Positions 1-9,186 of a stretch of DNA of 64,000 nt are shown one piece after another. Source of the DNA: Hydrogenophilales bacterium 16-64-46 (GTDB taxonomy: Bacteria; Pseudomonadota; Gammaproteobacteria; Burkholderiales; Thiobacillaceae); assembly GCA_002281775.1 (NCBI GenBank), contig NCGY01000010.1, forward strand, positions 84,743-148,742, written 5' to 3'. The position numbers and the translations under genes were made by a program. How positions within the stretch are numbered: position 1 is the stretch's first letter; each line of letters starts with the position of its first letter. The notes under the pieces are model-generated. The model did no database searches and was not told where the DNA came from. It worked only from the letters and a program-made list of their open reading frames with translations.

Positions 1-716
1 TCGCACTGGTCGGCAAGGGCATCTGCTTCGACACCGGCGGCCACAACCTCAAGCCCGCGCGCTACATGCAGCGCATGAACGAGGACATGAACGGCTCGGC
101 GGTGGTGCTGGGCATACTCGCTGCCGTCAGCCGCATGAAGCGCCCGATCAATATTGATGCCTGGCTCGCCATCGCGGAAAACCATATCGGGCCCGACGCC
201 TACCGGCCGAGCGAAGTCGTGACGGCGCTCAACGGCACCACCATCGAAATCGTCCACACCGACGCCGAGGGCCGCATGGCACTGGCCGACGCACTCACCC
301 TCGCCGCACGCGGCAAGCCGCCGCAGATCATCGATTTCGCCACCCTCACCGGAGCCATGCACGTGGCCGTCGGCGTACGCATGTCGGGCATCTTCGCCAC
401 CGATTCGAAACTGGCGCACCAGGCCTCGCGTGCCGGCATGCAGTCGGGCGAACGCGTCGTCGCCTTCCCCGCGCCGGCGGACTACGACAGCGCGCTCGAT
501 TCCGACGTGGCCGACATCAAGCAGTGCACGCTCGACGGCGAAGCCGACCACATCCTTGCCACCCGCTTCCTGTCGCGCTTCGTCGGCGACACGCCATGGA
601 TCCACGTCGACCTCGCCGCGCACATCTGCAAGGGTGGGCTGGGCGCGGTGGCGAGCGATACCAATGGCTTCGGCGTGGCGTGGGGGGTGACACTGCTCGA
701 CCCGTTCGTGTCTTGA
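1..716 (+). CDS. Leucyl aminopeptidase family (peptidase M17), 3' part
   Basis: The gene is cut by the window edge; the frame is open from base 3, so the N-terminus is missing. The visible 238 residues are the catalytic half of an M17 metallo-aminopeptidase. Near the start is GKGICFDTGG, the usual metal-binding and active-site segment of the family, and NEDMNGSA follows. The signature TDAEGRM (family NTDAEGRL) lies further on. These enzymes are cytosolic hexamers that bind two divalent metals and remove N-terminal residues from peptides. The sequence diverges somewhat from classic PepA (HTDAEGRM rather than NTDAEGRL), so the exact specificity is open. The next gene overlaps its stop codon or follows it immediately. 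Confidence 0.88.
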   Translation, partial: ALVGKGICFDTGGHNLKPARYMQRMNEDMNGSAVVLGILAAVSRMKRPINIDAWLAIAENHIGPDAYRPSEVVTALNGTTIEIVHTDAEGRMALADALTLAARGKPPQIIDFATLTGAMHVAVGVRMSGIFATDSKLAHQASRAGMQSGERVVAFPAPADYDSALDSDVADIKQCTLDGEADHILATRFLSRFVGDTPWIHVDLAAHICKGGLGAVASDTNGFGVAWGVTLLDPFVS

Positions 717-1354
717 GCGATCTTGTGCCGCTGTATGTCGACAACGCGTTGCTGGTCGTCGACAAACCCGCCGGCCTGCTGGCAGTACCGGGGCGCGGGC
801 CGGACAAGGCCGACTGCCTGGCAACGCGGATGCAGTCACAGTACCCCGATGCGCTGATCGTGCACCGGCTCGACATGGATACCTCGGGCCTGATGCTGAT
901 GGCGCGCGGCCCCGATGCACAGCGCACGCTTTCGCATGCCTTTGCCACGCGTGCGGTGAAGAAGCGCTATATCGCGTGGGTGGCGGGCCGGATGACGCCG
1001 CCGGAAGCGGCGTGGGGCATGGTCGACCTGCCGTTGATCTGCGACTGGCCGAACCGGCCGCTGCAAAAAGTCGATCACGAGCAGGGCAAGTCCAGCGTCA
1101 CCCTCTGGCGGGTGCTGGACTACGACGCCACGCGGGAGGCAACGCGGGTGGAACTGGAACCGGTGACCGGGCGCTCGCACCAGTTGCGGGTACACATGCG
1201 CGAGCTGGGGCATCCCATGCTGGGCGACCCGCTTTATGCGCCTGCGGCGGTTCGCGGGCGGGCACCCCGTCTGCTGTTGCATGCGGCTGCGCTGGAAGTT
1301 CCGCATCCTGTCACGGGCGCGGCCTGCGTCTTCGAATCGCCGCCGCCGTTCTGA
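713..1354 (+). CDS. RluA-family RNA pseudouridine synthase
   Basis: This enzyme isomerises uridine to pseudouridine in rRNA or tRNA. The catalytic motif HRLDMDTSGL, with its active-site Asp, is present, followed by KKRYIAWV and the C-terminal PVTGRSHQLRVH segment typical of RluA/RluC/RluD. At about 213 residues it is short and has no N-terminal S4 domain, which suits the single-domain members of the family. I chose a TTG start that overlaps the preceding stop codon (TTGA). A GTG at 725 gives an N-terminus (MPLYVDNALLVVDKP) that also fits the family. The exact modified site cannot be read from the sequence. Confidence 0.88.
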   Translation: MSDLVPLYVDNALLVVDKPAGLLAVPGRGPDKADCLATRMQSQYPDALIVHRLDMDTSGLMLMARGPDAQRTLSHAFATRAVKKRYIAWVAGRMTPPEAAWGMVDLPLICDWPNRPLQKVDHEQGKSSVTLWRVLDYDATREATRVELEPVTGRSHQLRVHMRELGHPMLGDPLYAPAAVRGRAPRLLLHAAALEVPHPVTGAACVFESPPPF

Positions 1355-1358
1355 TTGT

Positions 1359-1871
1359 TTACTGCGATTTGAGGGTGGCGGCGCGCGGCACCACCACGCG
1401 CACGTAGTCGAGCATTTCGTAGTTGCGGAGTTGAGCCGGACCGCTGGGGGCCACGTCGACGTAAGCGGGAAAATGTTCGACACCGAGGCCGCGCCCGCCG
1501 GCGTAGGTTTCGCAGACGTGGACGGGAATGCCCTGGTCACGGCCGAGCGTTTCCACGAGTTGATGGACCTGCGGATTGCGGTCGCGCTGACTGGCCTGCA
1601 GCGCGAACATTTCCTGGCCGTGGGTGACCAGCGCCATGGGCAGTTGCGGGTGGCGCGCCTTCAGGCGCGTGGCTGCCTGGCTGACCCAGGGGAGAGCGTA
1701 TTCGAGCGCGTCGGGATCGCGGTCGACGATCTCGAACACCACGCCGGCCGGTGCCGAACTGCGGGCCAATAGCTCATCGAGCGGGTCGCCGCTGGCAGCG
1801 GAAGCCCGCGCCAGCACGTGGCTGGCAAGCAAGCAGACGCCGACGAAGAGCAGACGCAAACCGGCAGGCAT
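1359..1871 (-). CDS. Secreted DsrE-like family protein
   Basis: The 170-residue protein starts with a convincing signal peptide (hydrophobic LLFVGVCLLASHVLA, then ARASA), so the mature protein should be periplasmic. The remainder resembles the DsrE/DsrF-like sulfur-relay fold: a VVFEIVDRDPDALEYAL strand-helix start, a PMALVTHGQEMFAL central strand and a C-terminal half with a single mature cysteine (VHVCET). Members of this fold carry persulfides or act in sulfur oxidation, but many secreted forms have no assigned role. It ends 4 bp beyond the convergent pseudouridine synthase stop and lies just downstream of folE on the same strand. The family call is moderate and the substrate is unknown. 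Confidence 0.68.
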   Translation of the reverse strand: MPAGLRLLFVGVCLLASHVLARASAASGDPLDELLARSSAPAGVVFEIVDRDPDALEYALPWVSQAATRLKARHPQLPMALVTHGQEMFALQASQRDRNPQVHQLVETLGRDQGIPVHVCETYAGGRGLGVEHFPAYVDVAPSGPAQLRNYEMLDYVRVVVPRAATLKSQ

Positions 1872-1888
1872 GGCGCAGCAAAACCGGC

Positions 1889-2446
<558 letters not shown>

Positions 2447-2540
2447 GCGGCGGTCCGGTTACGGGGAAGAGCATTGACTGTGCCGGAGCCCCTGTCGTCG
2501 GTCAACCCGGTAGGCAGTGGGGATGCTGCGGGCAGCGCAA

Positions 2541-2573
2541 ACGACAACGCCCGCAAGCTGCGGGCGTTGTCGT
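2541..2573 (-). terminator. Perfect 15-bp hairpin downstream of the CBS-domain gene
   Basis: The arms at 2541-2555 and 2559-2573 are exact reverse complements with a three-base loop. The hairpin lies 14 bp past the CBS-domain stop and about 95 bp before the folE start codon. There is no clear U-tract on the minus strand, so it may stop transcription inefficiently or protect a 3' end. Confidence 0.65.
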
Positions 2574-2587
2574 CGGGCAGGTGCGGG

Positions 2588-3175
2588 TCAGACGTGCGCG
2601 AGTTGTTGTTCGATTTCGATGAAGGTATGGGCGATCTCTGTGGTTTCGACCACCACACCGAGCTGCTTGCACAGCTGGGTGAGCGAAAGCAGGCCGCGCA
2701 CCATCTGCCGGTTGCCGGTCTGTTCGATGACCAGGGCGTGCTGCCGCCCGCGTGCTTTCAGGGTTTCGAGCACATGGCCGACGCGGGCGTGGGCGAGGTC
2801 GTCGTAATCCACGGCTTCCAGGCGATCAACCGGTGTCATGATGTCGGCGACCTGGATTTCATCGCGGCGGATGCCCCGGCTCTGAACGACCTGCAGGGGC
2901 TTTTCGCCGCTGATGTCGGTATTGGTGATGAGGCCGGCGACACGGTCTTCGCCGTCCATCACGAAAAGCAGCTTCACCTTGCGGCGATGCATGCGCTCTT
3001 CGGCCTGCGCGATGCTGTCGCCCGGGGTGGCGATGAAGGCGGTCATGCGGCGGAAGTCGGTCATCACGTCGAGGGCGGGGTTGTCCAGTGTGACCCGGTC
3101 GGGCAGCACACAGGCGGGGCGCAGGAGTCCGGCGGTTTTGTCGAGGTTGCGCGAAGGCAGGCGGGTATAGGTCAT
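2588..3175 (-). CDS. CBS-domain pair protein
   Basis: This 195-residue protein consists mainly of two tandem CBS modules. The first has the pattern AFIATPGDSIAQAEERM followed by KLLFVMDGEDRVAGLITNTDI. The second begins VADIMTPVDRLEAVDYDDL and ends QHALVIEQTGN. CBS pairs usually bind adenosyl nucleotides and act as regulatory sensors. No catalytic or transport domain is attached, so it probably acts on a partner. I chose the ATG at 3175 (MTYTRLPSRN) because an AAGGAG Shine-Dalgarno precedes it; the frame is open further upstream but without a better start. Confidence 0.85.
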   Translation of the reverse strand: MTYTRLPSRNLDKTAGLLRPACVLPDRVTLDNPALDVMTDFRRMTAFIATPGDSIAQAEERMHRRKVKLLFVMDGEDRVAGLITNTDISGEKPLQVVQSRGIRRDEIQVADIMTPVDRLEAVDYDDLAHARVGHVLETLKARGRQHALVIEQTGNRQMVRGLLSLTQLCKQLGVVVETTEIAHTFIEIEQQLAHV

Positions 3176-3325
3176 GGCGGGTCTCCTTGAAGCATTATCT
3201 GGTACGCCCTTGTGCGACGGGGCAAGGCTATCGTCTGCCTCTCCCGCCGACCTGTCCACTCAAGAATTTTGTGGCCCGCATAAAACTAATTTACGTCCAC
3301 GATGCCGCGCGTGGGCCGGACTTGC

Positions 3326-4174
3326 TCAGTCGGGTTTCAGTGCCTGTGCATGCATCGCCAGATGCTCGCCGATGAAGCTGGCGATGAAGTGGTAGCTGTG
3401 GTCGTAGCCATCCTGCATCCGCAGGTCGAGCGGCTGACCTTTTTCGCTGCACGCGGCGACGAAGTCCTGCGGAAAGAGCTGGCCGGCGAGGAATTCGTCG
3501 GCGGTTCCGTGATCGATGCGGTTGGGCGGCAGCGTTGCGCCGGCTTTCACCAGCTCGGTCGCGTCATACGCGGCCCACGCAGCTCTGTCGTCGCCGAGGT
3601 AGGCCCTGAAGCAACCTTCGCCCCACGGCGACACGCTGGGATGGCAGATCGGCGCGAAGGCCGACACGGACCTGAACTTGCCCGGATTCTTCAGCGCGCA
3701 GATCAGCGCGCCGTGGCCACCCATGGAGTGACCGCTGATGCTCGCGAGTCCGGGGATAACCGGGAAGTTCTCTTCGATCAAGGCCGGCAATTCAGCGCTG
3801 ACGTAGTCGTACATGCGGTAATTTTTTGCCCACGGTTGCAGCAGAGCGTTGACGTAAAACCCCGCGCCCTTGCCGAGCTCGTAGCGCTCGGGAACGTCCG
3901 GCACATCATCGCCGCGCGGGCTGGTGTCGGGCATGACGAGGACCAGCCCCAGCTCGGCGCAATAGCGCTGCGCCCCGGCTTTGACGCGCACGTTGTCGTC
4001 GGTGCAGGTCAGCCCGGATAGCCAGTAGACGACCGGGCAGTTCTGCGTCGCAGCCTGCGGCGGCAGGTAGATCGAAAACGTCATCGTGCACGCACACGCC
4101 GCCGATTCGTGCTGCCAGCGTTCCAGCCAGCCGCCACTTTCCTTGATATGTTCAATGCGGTTCATGGCGTTCAA
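3326..4174 (-). CDS. fghA: S-formylglutathione hydrolase
   Basis: The enzyme hydrolyses S-formylglutathione to formate and glutathione, the second step of glutathione-dependent formaldehyde detoxification. It is 282 residues, the usual esterase D size. The nucleophile motif [10 protein letters not shown] is intact, as are the early [12 protein letters not shown] segment and the C-terminal [15 protein letters not shown] histidine region. Its start overlaps the stop of the upstream dehydrogenase gene by 4 bp (ATGA), which points to translational coupling and the same pathway. Met4 at 4165 is an alternative start. Confidence 0.96.
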   Translation of the reverse strand: MNAMNRIEHIKESGGWLERWQHESAACACTMTFSIYLPPQAATQNCPVVYWLSGLTCTDDNVRVKAGAQRYCAELGLVLVMPDTSPRGDDVPDVPERYELGKGAGFYVNALLQPWAKNYRMYDYVSAELPALIEENFPVIPGLASISGHSMGGHGALICALKNPGKFRSVSAFAPICHPSVSPWGEGCFRAYLGDDRAAWAAYDATELVKAGATLPPNRIDHGTADEFLAGQLFPQDFVAACSEKGQPLDLRMQDGYDHSYHFIASFIGEHLAMHAQALKPD

Positions 4175-5280
4175 AAAATAATCACCGAACGGATGCTCTT
4201 GCCCTCGTGCATCAAATCAAACGCAGTGTTGATATCTTCGAGCGGCATCGTGTGCGTCACCAGCGGATCGAGCACGATCTTGCCGTTCATGTAGTCGTTC
4301 ACGTAGCCCGGCAGTTGCGAGCGGCCTTTGACGCCGCCGAATGCCGTGCCGCGCCACTGCCGCCCGACGACCAGATTGAAAGGCCGGGTCTTGATTTCCT
4401 GCCCGCTGCCCGCGACGCCGATCACGGTCGACACGCCCCAGCCCATGTGCGTGCATTCGAGTGCGTCGCGCATCACATTCACGTTGCCGATGCACTCGAA
4501 GGAATAGTCGACGCCGCCGTTGAAGTGGTCGCGGATGTATTCGGCGACGTTGCCGTCCACATCTTTCGGATTCAGGAAGTCGGTCGCGCCGAGCATCTTG
4601 GCCATTTCGAATTTGGCCGGGTTGATGTCGACCGCGAGGATGCGCTTGGCGCGCGCCATCACCGCACCCTGAATGCACGACAGCCCGATCCCGCCCAAGC
4701 CGAACACCGCGACGGTCGAACCCGCTTCGACTTTGGCGGTATTCAGCACCGCGCCGATGCCGGTCGTCACGCCGCAGCCAAGCAAACACACCTTGTCGAG
4801 CGGCGCTTCCGGATTGATTTTGGCCAGCGCGATTTCCGGCACGACGGTGTATTCGGCAAAGGTCGAGCAGCCCATGTAGTGATAAATCGGCGAGCCGTTT
4901 TTCGAGAAACGCCGCGTCTTGTCGGGCATGTAGCCCGTCCACACCGTGCCCGCAATCGACTGGCAGAGATTGGTCTTGGGCGAGTGACAATACTCGCAAT
5001 GGCCGCACTCGGGGATGTAGAGCGGGATCACGTGGTCGCCGGGCTTGAGCGTTTTCACGCCCGGCCCGCACTCGACGACGATGCAGCCGCCCTCATGGCC
5101 GAGCACGCAGGGAAACGCGCCTTCGGGGTCGTCACCCGACAGGGTGAAGGCGTCGGTGTGGCACACGCCGCTGGCGACGACTTGCAGCAGGACTTCGCCT
5201 GCGCGCGGGCCTTCCACGTCGATTTCTTCGATGGACAAGGGCTTTTTCGGCTCCCAGGCAACGGCGGCACGGGCTTTCAT
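4171..5280 (-). CDS. frmA: S-(hydroxymethyl)glutathione dehydrogenase / class III alcohol dehydrogenase
   Basis: This zinc-dependent, NAD-linked enzyme oxidises S-hydroxymethylglutathione, the adduct of formaldehyde and glutathione, to S-formylglutathione. In the 369-residue protein I see the catalytic-zinc region (SGVCHTD, LGHEGG), the structural-zinc cysteines in [15 protein letters not shown] and the Rossmann glycines in GLGGIGLS. Start at ATG 5280 is supported by a GAGGAG ribosome site 8 bp upstream; an in-frame Met upstream lacks one. It is the first gene of a two-gene operon with fghA. Confidence 0.97.
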   Translation of the reverse strand: MKARAAVAWEPKKPLSIEEIDVEGPRAGEVLLQVVASGVCHTDAFTLSGDDPEGAFPCVLGHEGGCIVVECGPGVKTLKPGDHVIPLYIPECGHCEYCHSPKTNLCQSIAGTVWTGYMPDKTRRFSKNGSPIYHYMGCSTFAEYTVVPEIALAKINPEAPLDKVCLLGCGVTTGIGAVLNTAKVEAGSTVAVFGLGGIGLSCIQGAVMARAKRILAVDINPAKFEMAKMLGATDFLNPKDVDGNVAEYIRDHFNGGVDYSFECIGNVNVMRDALECTHMGWGVSTVIGVAGSGQEIKTRPFNLVVGRQWRGTAFGGVKGRSQLPGYVNDYMNGKIVLDPLVTHTMPLEDINTAFDLMHEGKSIRSVIIF

Positions 5281-5371
5281 GGGCAGGCTCCTCTTTATTG
5301 GCATGCAGGGTGTGCGGAATCAGGCAGGATCATGCCTGAAGTCCGGCAGATGGCACAGGGCGGGCGTGGAC

Positions 5372-6451
5372 TCAGGCTGTCTGAGCCAGCAGTTTTTCGA
5401 AGGCGCTTTCGAACGAGGCCAGACCTTCTTTCTGCAGGGTGAGGCCGACGTGTTCCATGTCGATGCCGAGGCGCGCCAGATCGTCGAACTGGGCTTGAGA
5501 TTCCGCTGCGCCTTCCGTGACGCGCGCCGCCGGCTGGCCGTGTTCGACCAGCGCAGCCAGGGTCTTGTCAGGCAGGGTGTTGATGGTTTCGGGGCCGATC
5601 AGCGGCTCCACGTAGAGCAGGTCTGGGTAGGCCGGGTTCTTCGTTCCGGTGCTGGCCCACAGCAGGGTTTGCGGCGTGGCACCCAGACTGCGCAGAGCGG
5701 CAAAGCCTTCGTCGTGGAAGGTGGCGAGGTAGCGCTGGTAGGCCAGCCGTGCCATCGCCAGCGCGGCCTTGCCGCGCAAGCTGAGGGCCTCCTGCGTACC
5801 GATGGCTTCGAGCTGTTTGTCGACCAGTGTATCCACACGCGAGAGGAACAGGCTCGCCACGGCGCGGCTCTTGCGGATGTCGCCGCCGCCCTGGGCGCGG
5901 GCCGCCAGGCCACGGATATAGGCGTCGAAGATGGCCTGCGTCTGCGCCAACGAAAACAGCAGCGTGACGTTGACATTGATACCCAGGGCCGTCAGCGCTT
6001 CGAAGGCGGCGACGCCTTCCGACGTGCCCGGCACCTTCACCAGCAGGTTGCGCCGGTTCACCGCCGCCGACAGCCGCTGGGCTTCTTCCACCGTGCGCCC
6101 GGTGTCGTAGGCCCAGCGCGGTGCCACTTCCAGGCTGACGAAACCGTCCTGCCCGCCGCTGCGCTCGTACACCGCGTCGAGCAGGTCGCACGCGGCCTGG
6201 ATGTCGGGAATCGCCAGGGCTTCGTAGCGGCGTTCGGGGTCGGGCTCGCTCGCGCGCAGGCGCGCCAGCTCGTCGGCGTAATACGGACTCGTCGCCAGCG
6301 CATTCTGGAAGATGGAAGGATTCGAGGTCACGCCGGTGATCGCGTGTTCGGCAATGTGTGCCGCGAGAACGCCGTCGTGGATCAGGCTGCGGGAAAGGTT
6401 GTCGAGCCAGAGACTCTGGCCCAGCGCGGCGGTCTGTTGTGCAGGATTCAT
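5372..6451 (-). CDS. tal: Transaldolase
   Basis: Transaldolase moves a dihydroxyacetone unit between sugar phosphates in the pentose phosphate pathway. TSNPSIFQ near residue 43, and the Schiff-base lysine segment NLLVKVPGTSEG, are family signatures. At 359 residues it is longer than the E. coli TalB type (about 317) and fits the longer bacterial type also found in actinobacteria and cyanobacteria. It stands alone on the minus strand between frmA and aroC. No binding motif for transcriptional control is evident in the 139 bp upstream. Confidence 0.95.
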   Translation of the reverse strand: MNPAQQTAALGQSLWLDNLSRSLIHDGVLAAHIAEHAITGVTSNPSIFQNALATSPYYADELARLRASEPDPERRYEALAIPDIQAACDLLDAVYERSGGQDGFVSLEVAPRWAYDTGRTVEEAQRLSAAVNRRNLLVKVPGTSEGVAAFEALTALGINVNVTLLFSLAQTQAIFDAYIRGLAARAQGGGDIRKSRAVASLFLSRVDTLVDKQLEAIGTQEALSLRGKAALAMARLAYQRYLATFHDEGFAALRSLGATPQTLLWASTGTKNPAYPDLLYVEPLIGPETINTLPDKTLAALVEHGQPAARVTEGAAESQAQFDDLARLGIDMEHVGLTLQKEGLASFESAFEKLLAQTA

Positions 6452-6590
6452 GGCGTGTCCTCGTGTATGGGTAAGTGCAGGATAGAACAGCTGGATGACA
6501 GCGAGTTCACCACAATCCAGGGCGCAGGGGTGAAACCCGCGCCTGTGCTAGACTTTCGGCCATACTCTGATTCCGTTTGCAGGTTCGTTC

Positions 6591-7691
6591 ATGTCTGGCA
6601 GCACTCTCGGCAAACTCTTCTGTGTCACCGTGTTCGGCGAGTCGCACGGCCCCGCCATCGGCTGTGTGGTCGACGGCTGCCCGCCCGGCATGGCGCTCGA
6701 CGCGGCCGACATCCAGGGCGACCTCGACCGCCGCAAGCCGGGCACCTCGCGCCACGTCACCCAGCGCAAGGAATCGGACACCGCCGAGATTCTCTCCGGG
6801 CTCTACGAAGGCAAGACCACCGGCACGCCGATCGCGCTGCTGATCCGCAACGAGGACCAGCGCAGCAAGGATTATGGCAACATCGCCGATACCTTCCGCC
6901 CCGGCCACGCCGACTACACCTATACGCAGAAATACGGCTTCCGCGATCCGCGTGGCGGCGGCCGTTCGTCGGCGCGGCTGACCGCACCCCTCGTCGGCGC
7001 CGGTGCCATTGCGAAAAAATGGCTGATGGAGATTTACGGCGTGCGCATCCGCGGCTACATGAGCGCGCTGGGCGAAGTCGAGATTCCCTTCGTGTCCTGG
7101 GACGAAGTCGGCAACAACGCCTTCTTCGCGCCCAACGCCGCCATCGTGCCCGAGCTCGAAGCCTACATGGACGCGCTGCGCAAATCCGGCGACTCGGTCG
7201 GTGCGCGCTGCACCGTGGTGGCCGAGCGCGTGCCGGTGGGTCTGGGCGAGCCGCTCTACGACAAGCTCGACGCCGACCTCGCGCACGCGCTGATGGGCTT
7301 GAACGCCGTCAAGGGCGTGGAGATCGGCGACGGCATGGCCGCGGCGAAACAGAAAGGCACCGAGCACCGCGACGAGATCACGCCGCAAGGTTTTTTAAGC
7401 AACCACGCCGGCGGCGTGCTGGGTGGCATTTCCAGCGGCCAGGATCTGGTCTGCCATGTGGCGATCAAACCCACCTCCAGCATCCGCCTGCCCGGCCGTT
7501 CCATCGACAGCGCCGGCCAGCCCATCGAAGTCGTCACCCACGGCCGCCATGACCCCTGCGTCGGCATCCGCGCCACGCCCATCCTCGAAGCGTTGATGGC
7601 GATTGTGGTGATGGACCACGCCCTGCGCCACCGCGCGCAATGCGGCGACGTGGTGCGCGGTACACCGGATATCCCTGGCCGGGCTTACTGA
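6591..7691 (+). CDS. aroC: Chorismate synthase
   Basis: AroC converts 5-enolpyruvylshikimate 3-phosphate to chorismate with reduced FMN, the last common step of aromatic synthesis. The 366-residue protein carries the family signatures GESHGPAIG at the N-terminus, the central RGGGRSSAR segment and the C-terminal [11 protein letters not shown]. The ATG at 6591 is the only start consistent with [12 protein letters not shown] N-termini. No partner shikimate genes are next to it; the downstream flank is the start of the accessory patch. Confidence 0.98.
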   Translation: MSGSTLGKLFCVTVFGESHGPAIGCVVDGCPPGMALDAADIQGDLDRRKPGTSRHVTQRKESDTAEILSGLYEGKTTGTPIALLIRNEDQRSKDYGNIADTFRPGHADYTYTQKYGFRDPRGGGRSSARLTAPLVGAGAIAKKWLMEIYGVRIRGYMSALGEVEIPFVSWDEVGNNAFFAPNAAIVPELEAYMDALRKSGDSVGARCTVVAERVPVGLGEPLYDKLDADLAHALMGLNAVKGVEIGDGMAAAKQKGTEHRDEITPQGFLSNHAGGVLGGISSGQDLVCHVAIKPTSSIRLPGRSIDSAGQPIEVVTHGRHDPCVGIRATPILEALMAIVVMDHALRHRAQCGDVVRGTPDIPGRAY

Positions 7692-7795
7692 TTCGCGGGT
7701 TGGGGGCCCATGTCCGGCGCGTCGCGGGCGTGCTACATTGGAATGCGGAGATTTTGCCGCGCGAGGGTGACCCAGTGCCTACGGCAGCTGAACAG

Positions 7796-7876
7796 TCAGA
7801 CCGCGATCAGCTCGAACGAGAATTGTGGAATATCCGTCCGGTCGCGCGCATGCTCAACGGTGATTCCACACACCAG
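7796..7876 (-). pseudogene. Relic of a DUF2283 gene (C-terminal ~26 codons)
   Basis: Read on the minus strand, this stretch encodes VCGITVEHARDRTDIP followed by QFSFELIAV and a stop. It matches the C-terminus of the intact DUF2283 gene at 13029-13226 at about 20 of 25 positions. An in-frame TAG two codons upstream and the absence of the N-terminal half show it is a remnant. It lies between aroC and the terminator of the first porin. The rest of the 7692-7904 gap shows nothing else I can name. Confidence 0.8.
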
Positions 7877-7904
7877 CTATCCAAATGGGATGGATGCCAC
7901 ACAT

Positions 7905-7933
7905 ATAAAAAACGGGCACCCGAAGGTGCCCGT
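7905..7933 (-). terminator. Rho-independent terminator of the first porin gene
   Basis: An 8-bp GC-rich stem (7913-7920 with 7925-7932) with a CGAA loop is followed on the minus strand by six U. It lies directly after the porin reading frame, and the intact frame would end 29 bp before it. Confidence 0.85.
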
Positions 7934-9025
7934 TCAGTTCGCCGCATGAAAGCGGCAAATTTCAGAAGGTGTGACGCACACCCAGGCTGAAGCCGCTGGG
8001 GCCTGGCCCCCGCCCGTCGGGGTAATTGCGCCGGTATTGGCACCGGTGCCCTGACCCATGGTGTACCGGCCGTTGGTATCGTTGTTCAGGCTGGCGTAAA
8101 TCGCATAAAGGGCCGTGCGCTTGGACAGGTTGTAATCCCCCCCCACTGCCCACAGCCTTGCCCCATCGTCGCCACCCACCGCATCCGAATCCCCAGCACG
8201 GCCGTAGGCCCCCTTGAGATTGATGTTGCCCATCTTGTGCAGCACCGACACGTAGTAAGCATTGCGGTCATACACGCCCGAACCCGTCTGGCTCATGCGC
8301 TCGTACACACCGGCCAGACGGGTATTACCAAAGGTATAGCCCGCACCCAGTTTCCAGTCACTACGATCCGCAGAGGTCGCGAAGTCGAAATCCTTCTCCC
8401 ACGCCACAGTCAGATACAGAGGGCCATTGGTGTAGTTGGCCGCCAGAGACCAGAGTTGGGGGTCTCGATTCGTCAAACCAGCTTCGTTTTTCTGCGAATA
8501 CATCACATCCACCACCACACCGGAAAGCGAGGGGCTGGTGTATTGGATGGCGTCAGAACCGCGTGCATCGAATACAGCCCGGTTGCCAGCTGCCCCGGTA
8601 TTGGATGCCTGACCGATGATGCCGTTGTAATCCGCCAGCGAGTCGCCAAAGACATCAAGTTTAACTGTGGACATCTTGTGCGGTGTGTTCAATTGCCCGC
8701 CCAGAATCAGCTGGCCGAGGTTTTTACTGGACAGGCCGACAAAAGCGCCGCGCGATCCCCAAGTGCCGCTGCCGCTGTCCAACGCCAACCCAACCTCCGT
8801 GCCCCACACGGCGGCAAGTCCGCCGCCAAGGTCTTCCTTGCCGCGAAACCCCAGGCGGGAAGCATGGCTGGAAATCAGGGACTCGTCAGACTTTGTGGGT
8901 GAATCGAAATTCACAATATCGAATGAGGCCGAGAACAAGCCATAAATTTCGACGTTGGATGTGGCGGCAAAGGCTGCGGACGGCAGTGCCAGCGGCAAGG
9001 CCAGTGCAAGTTTCTTGAGCGTCAT
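7934..9025 (-). CDS. Gram-negative porin, frameshifted at its extreme C-terminus
   Basis: A general trimeric outer-membrane porin of the betaproteobacterial OmpC-like family. It has a signal peptide (LALALPLALPSAAFA), a mature start ATSNVEIYGLF, alternating beta-strand pattern, and a LGFRGKEDLGGGLAAVWG segment shared with the second porin. As written it runs 363 residues and ends in FHAAN, which is wrong for a porin. The other minus frame encodes GFSLGVRHTF and stops at 7962, the expected C-terminal beta-signal with terminal Phe. One missing base in the C-run at 8007-8011 would explain this. A corrected gene would span 7962-9025. Confidence 0.9.
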   Translation of the reverse strand: MTLKKLALALPLALPSAAFAATSNVEIYGLFSASFDIVNFDSPTKSDESLISSHASRLGFRGKEDLGGGLAAVWGTEVGLALDSGSGTWGSRGAFVGLSSKNLGQLILGGQLNTPHKMSTVKLDVFGDSLADYNGIIGQASNTGAAGNRAVFDARGSDAIQYTSPSLSGVVVDVMYSQKNEAGLTNRDPQLWSLAANYTNGPLYLTVAWEKDFDFATSADRSDWKLGAGYTFGNTRLAGVYERMSQTGSGVYDRNAYYVSVLHKMGNINLKGAYGRAGDSDAVGGDDGARLWAVGGDYNLSKRTALYAIYASLNNDTNGRYTMGQGTGANTGAITPTGGGQAPAASAWVCVTPSEICRFHAAN

Positions 9026-9186
9026 TGGTTCTCCCCAGAGGAATTGGTTTAATGAATGCAGGCACTTTGGCCATGCACAATAGCCTGACGCGCCATCAGG
9101 AGAGTTTATTCAAAATAATTCACGTCATAAGCAATAATTTCGTACCAGGCCCAACCACTCCGAACAATCCCTTTGCCGGCCGCTAC

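Noticed and set aside
7640..7990. A 116-residue plus-strand frame after aroC
   Set aside because: It crosses the DUF2283 relic and the porin terminator and has no start signal, so it is unlikely to be a gene.
8007..8011. The five-C run as a phase-variation switch for the porin
   Set aside because: Five bases are short for frequent slippage. A mutation or a sequencing error is simpler, although the shift itself is kept as a finding.
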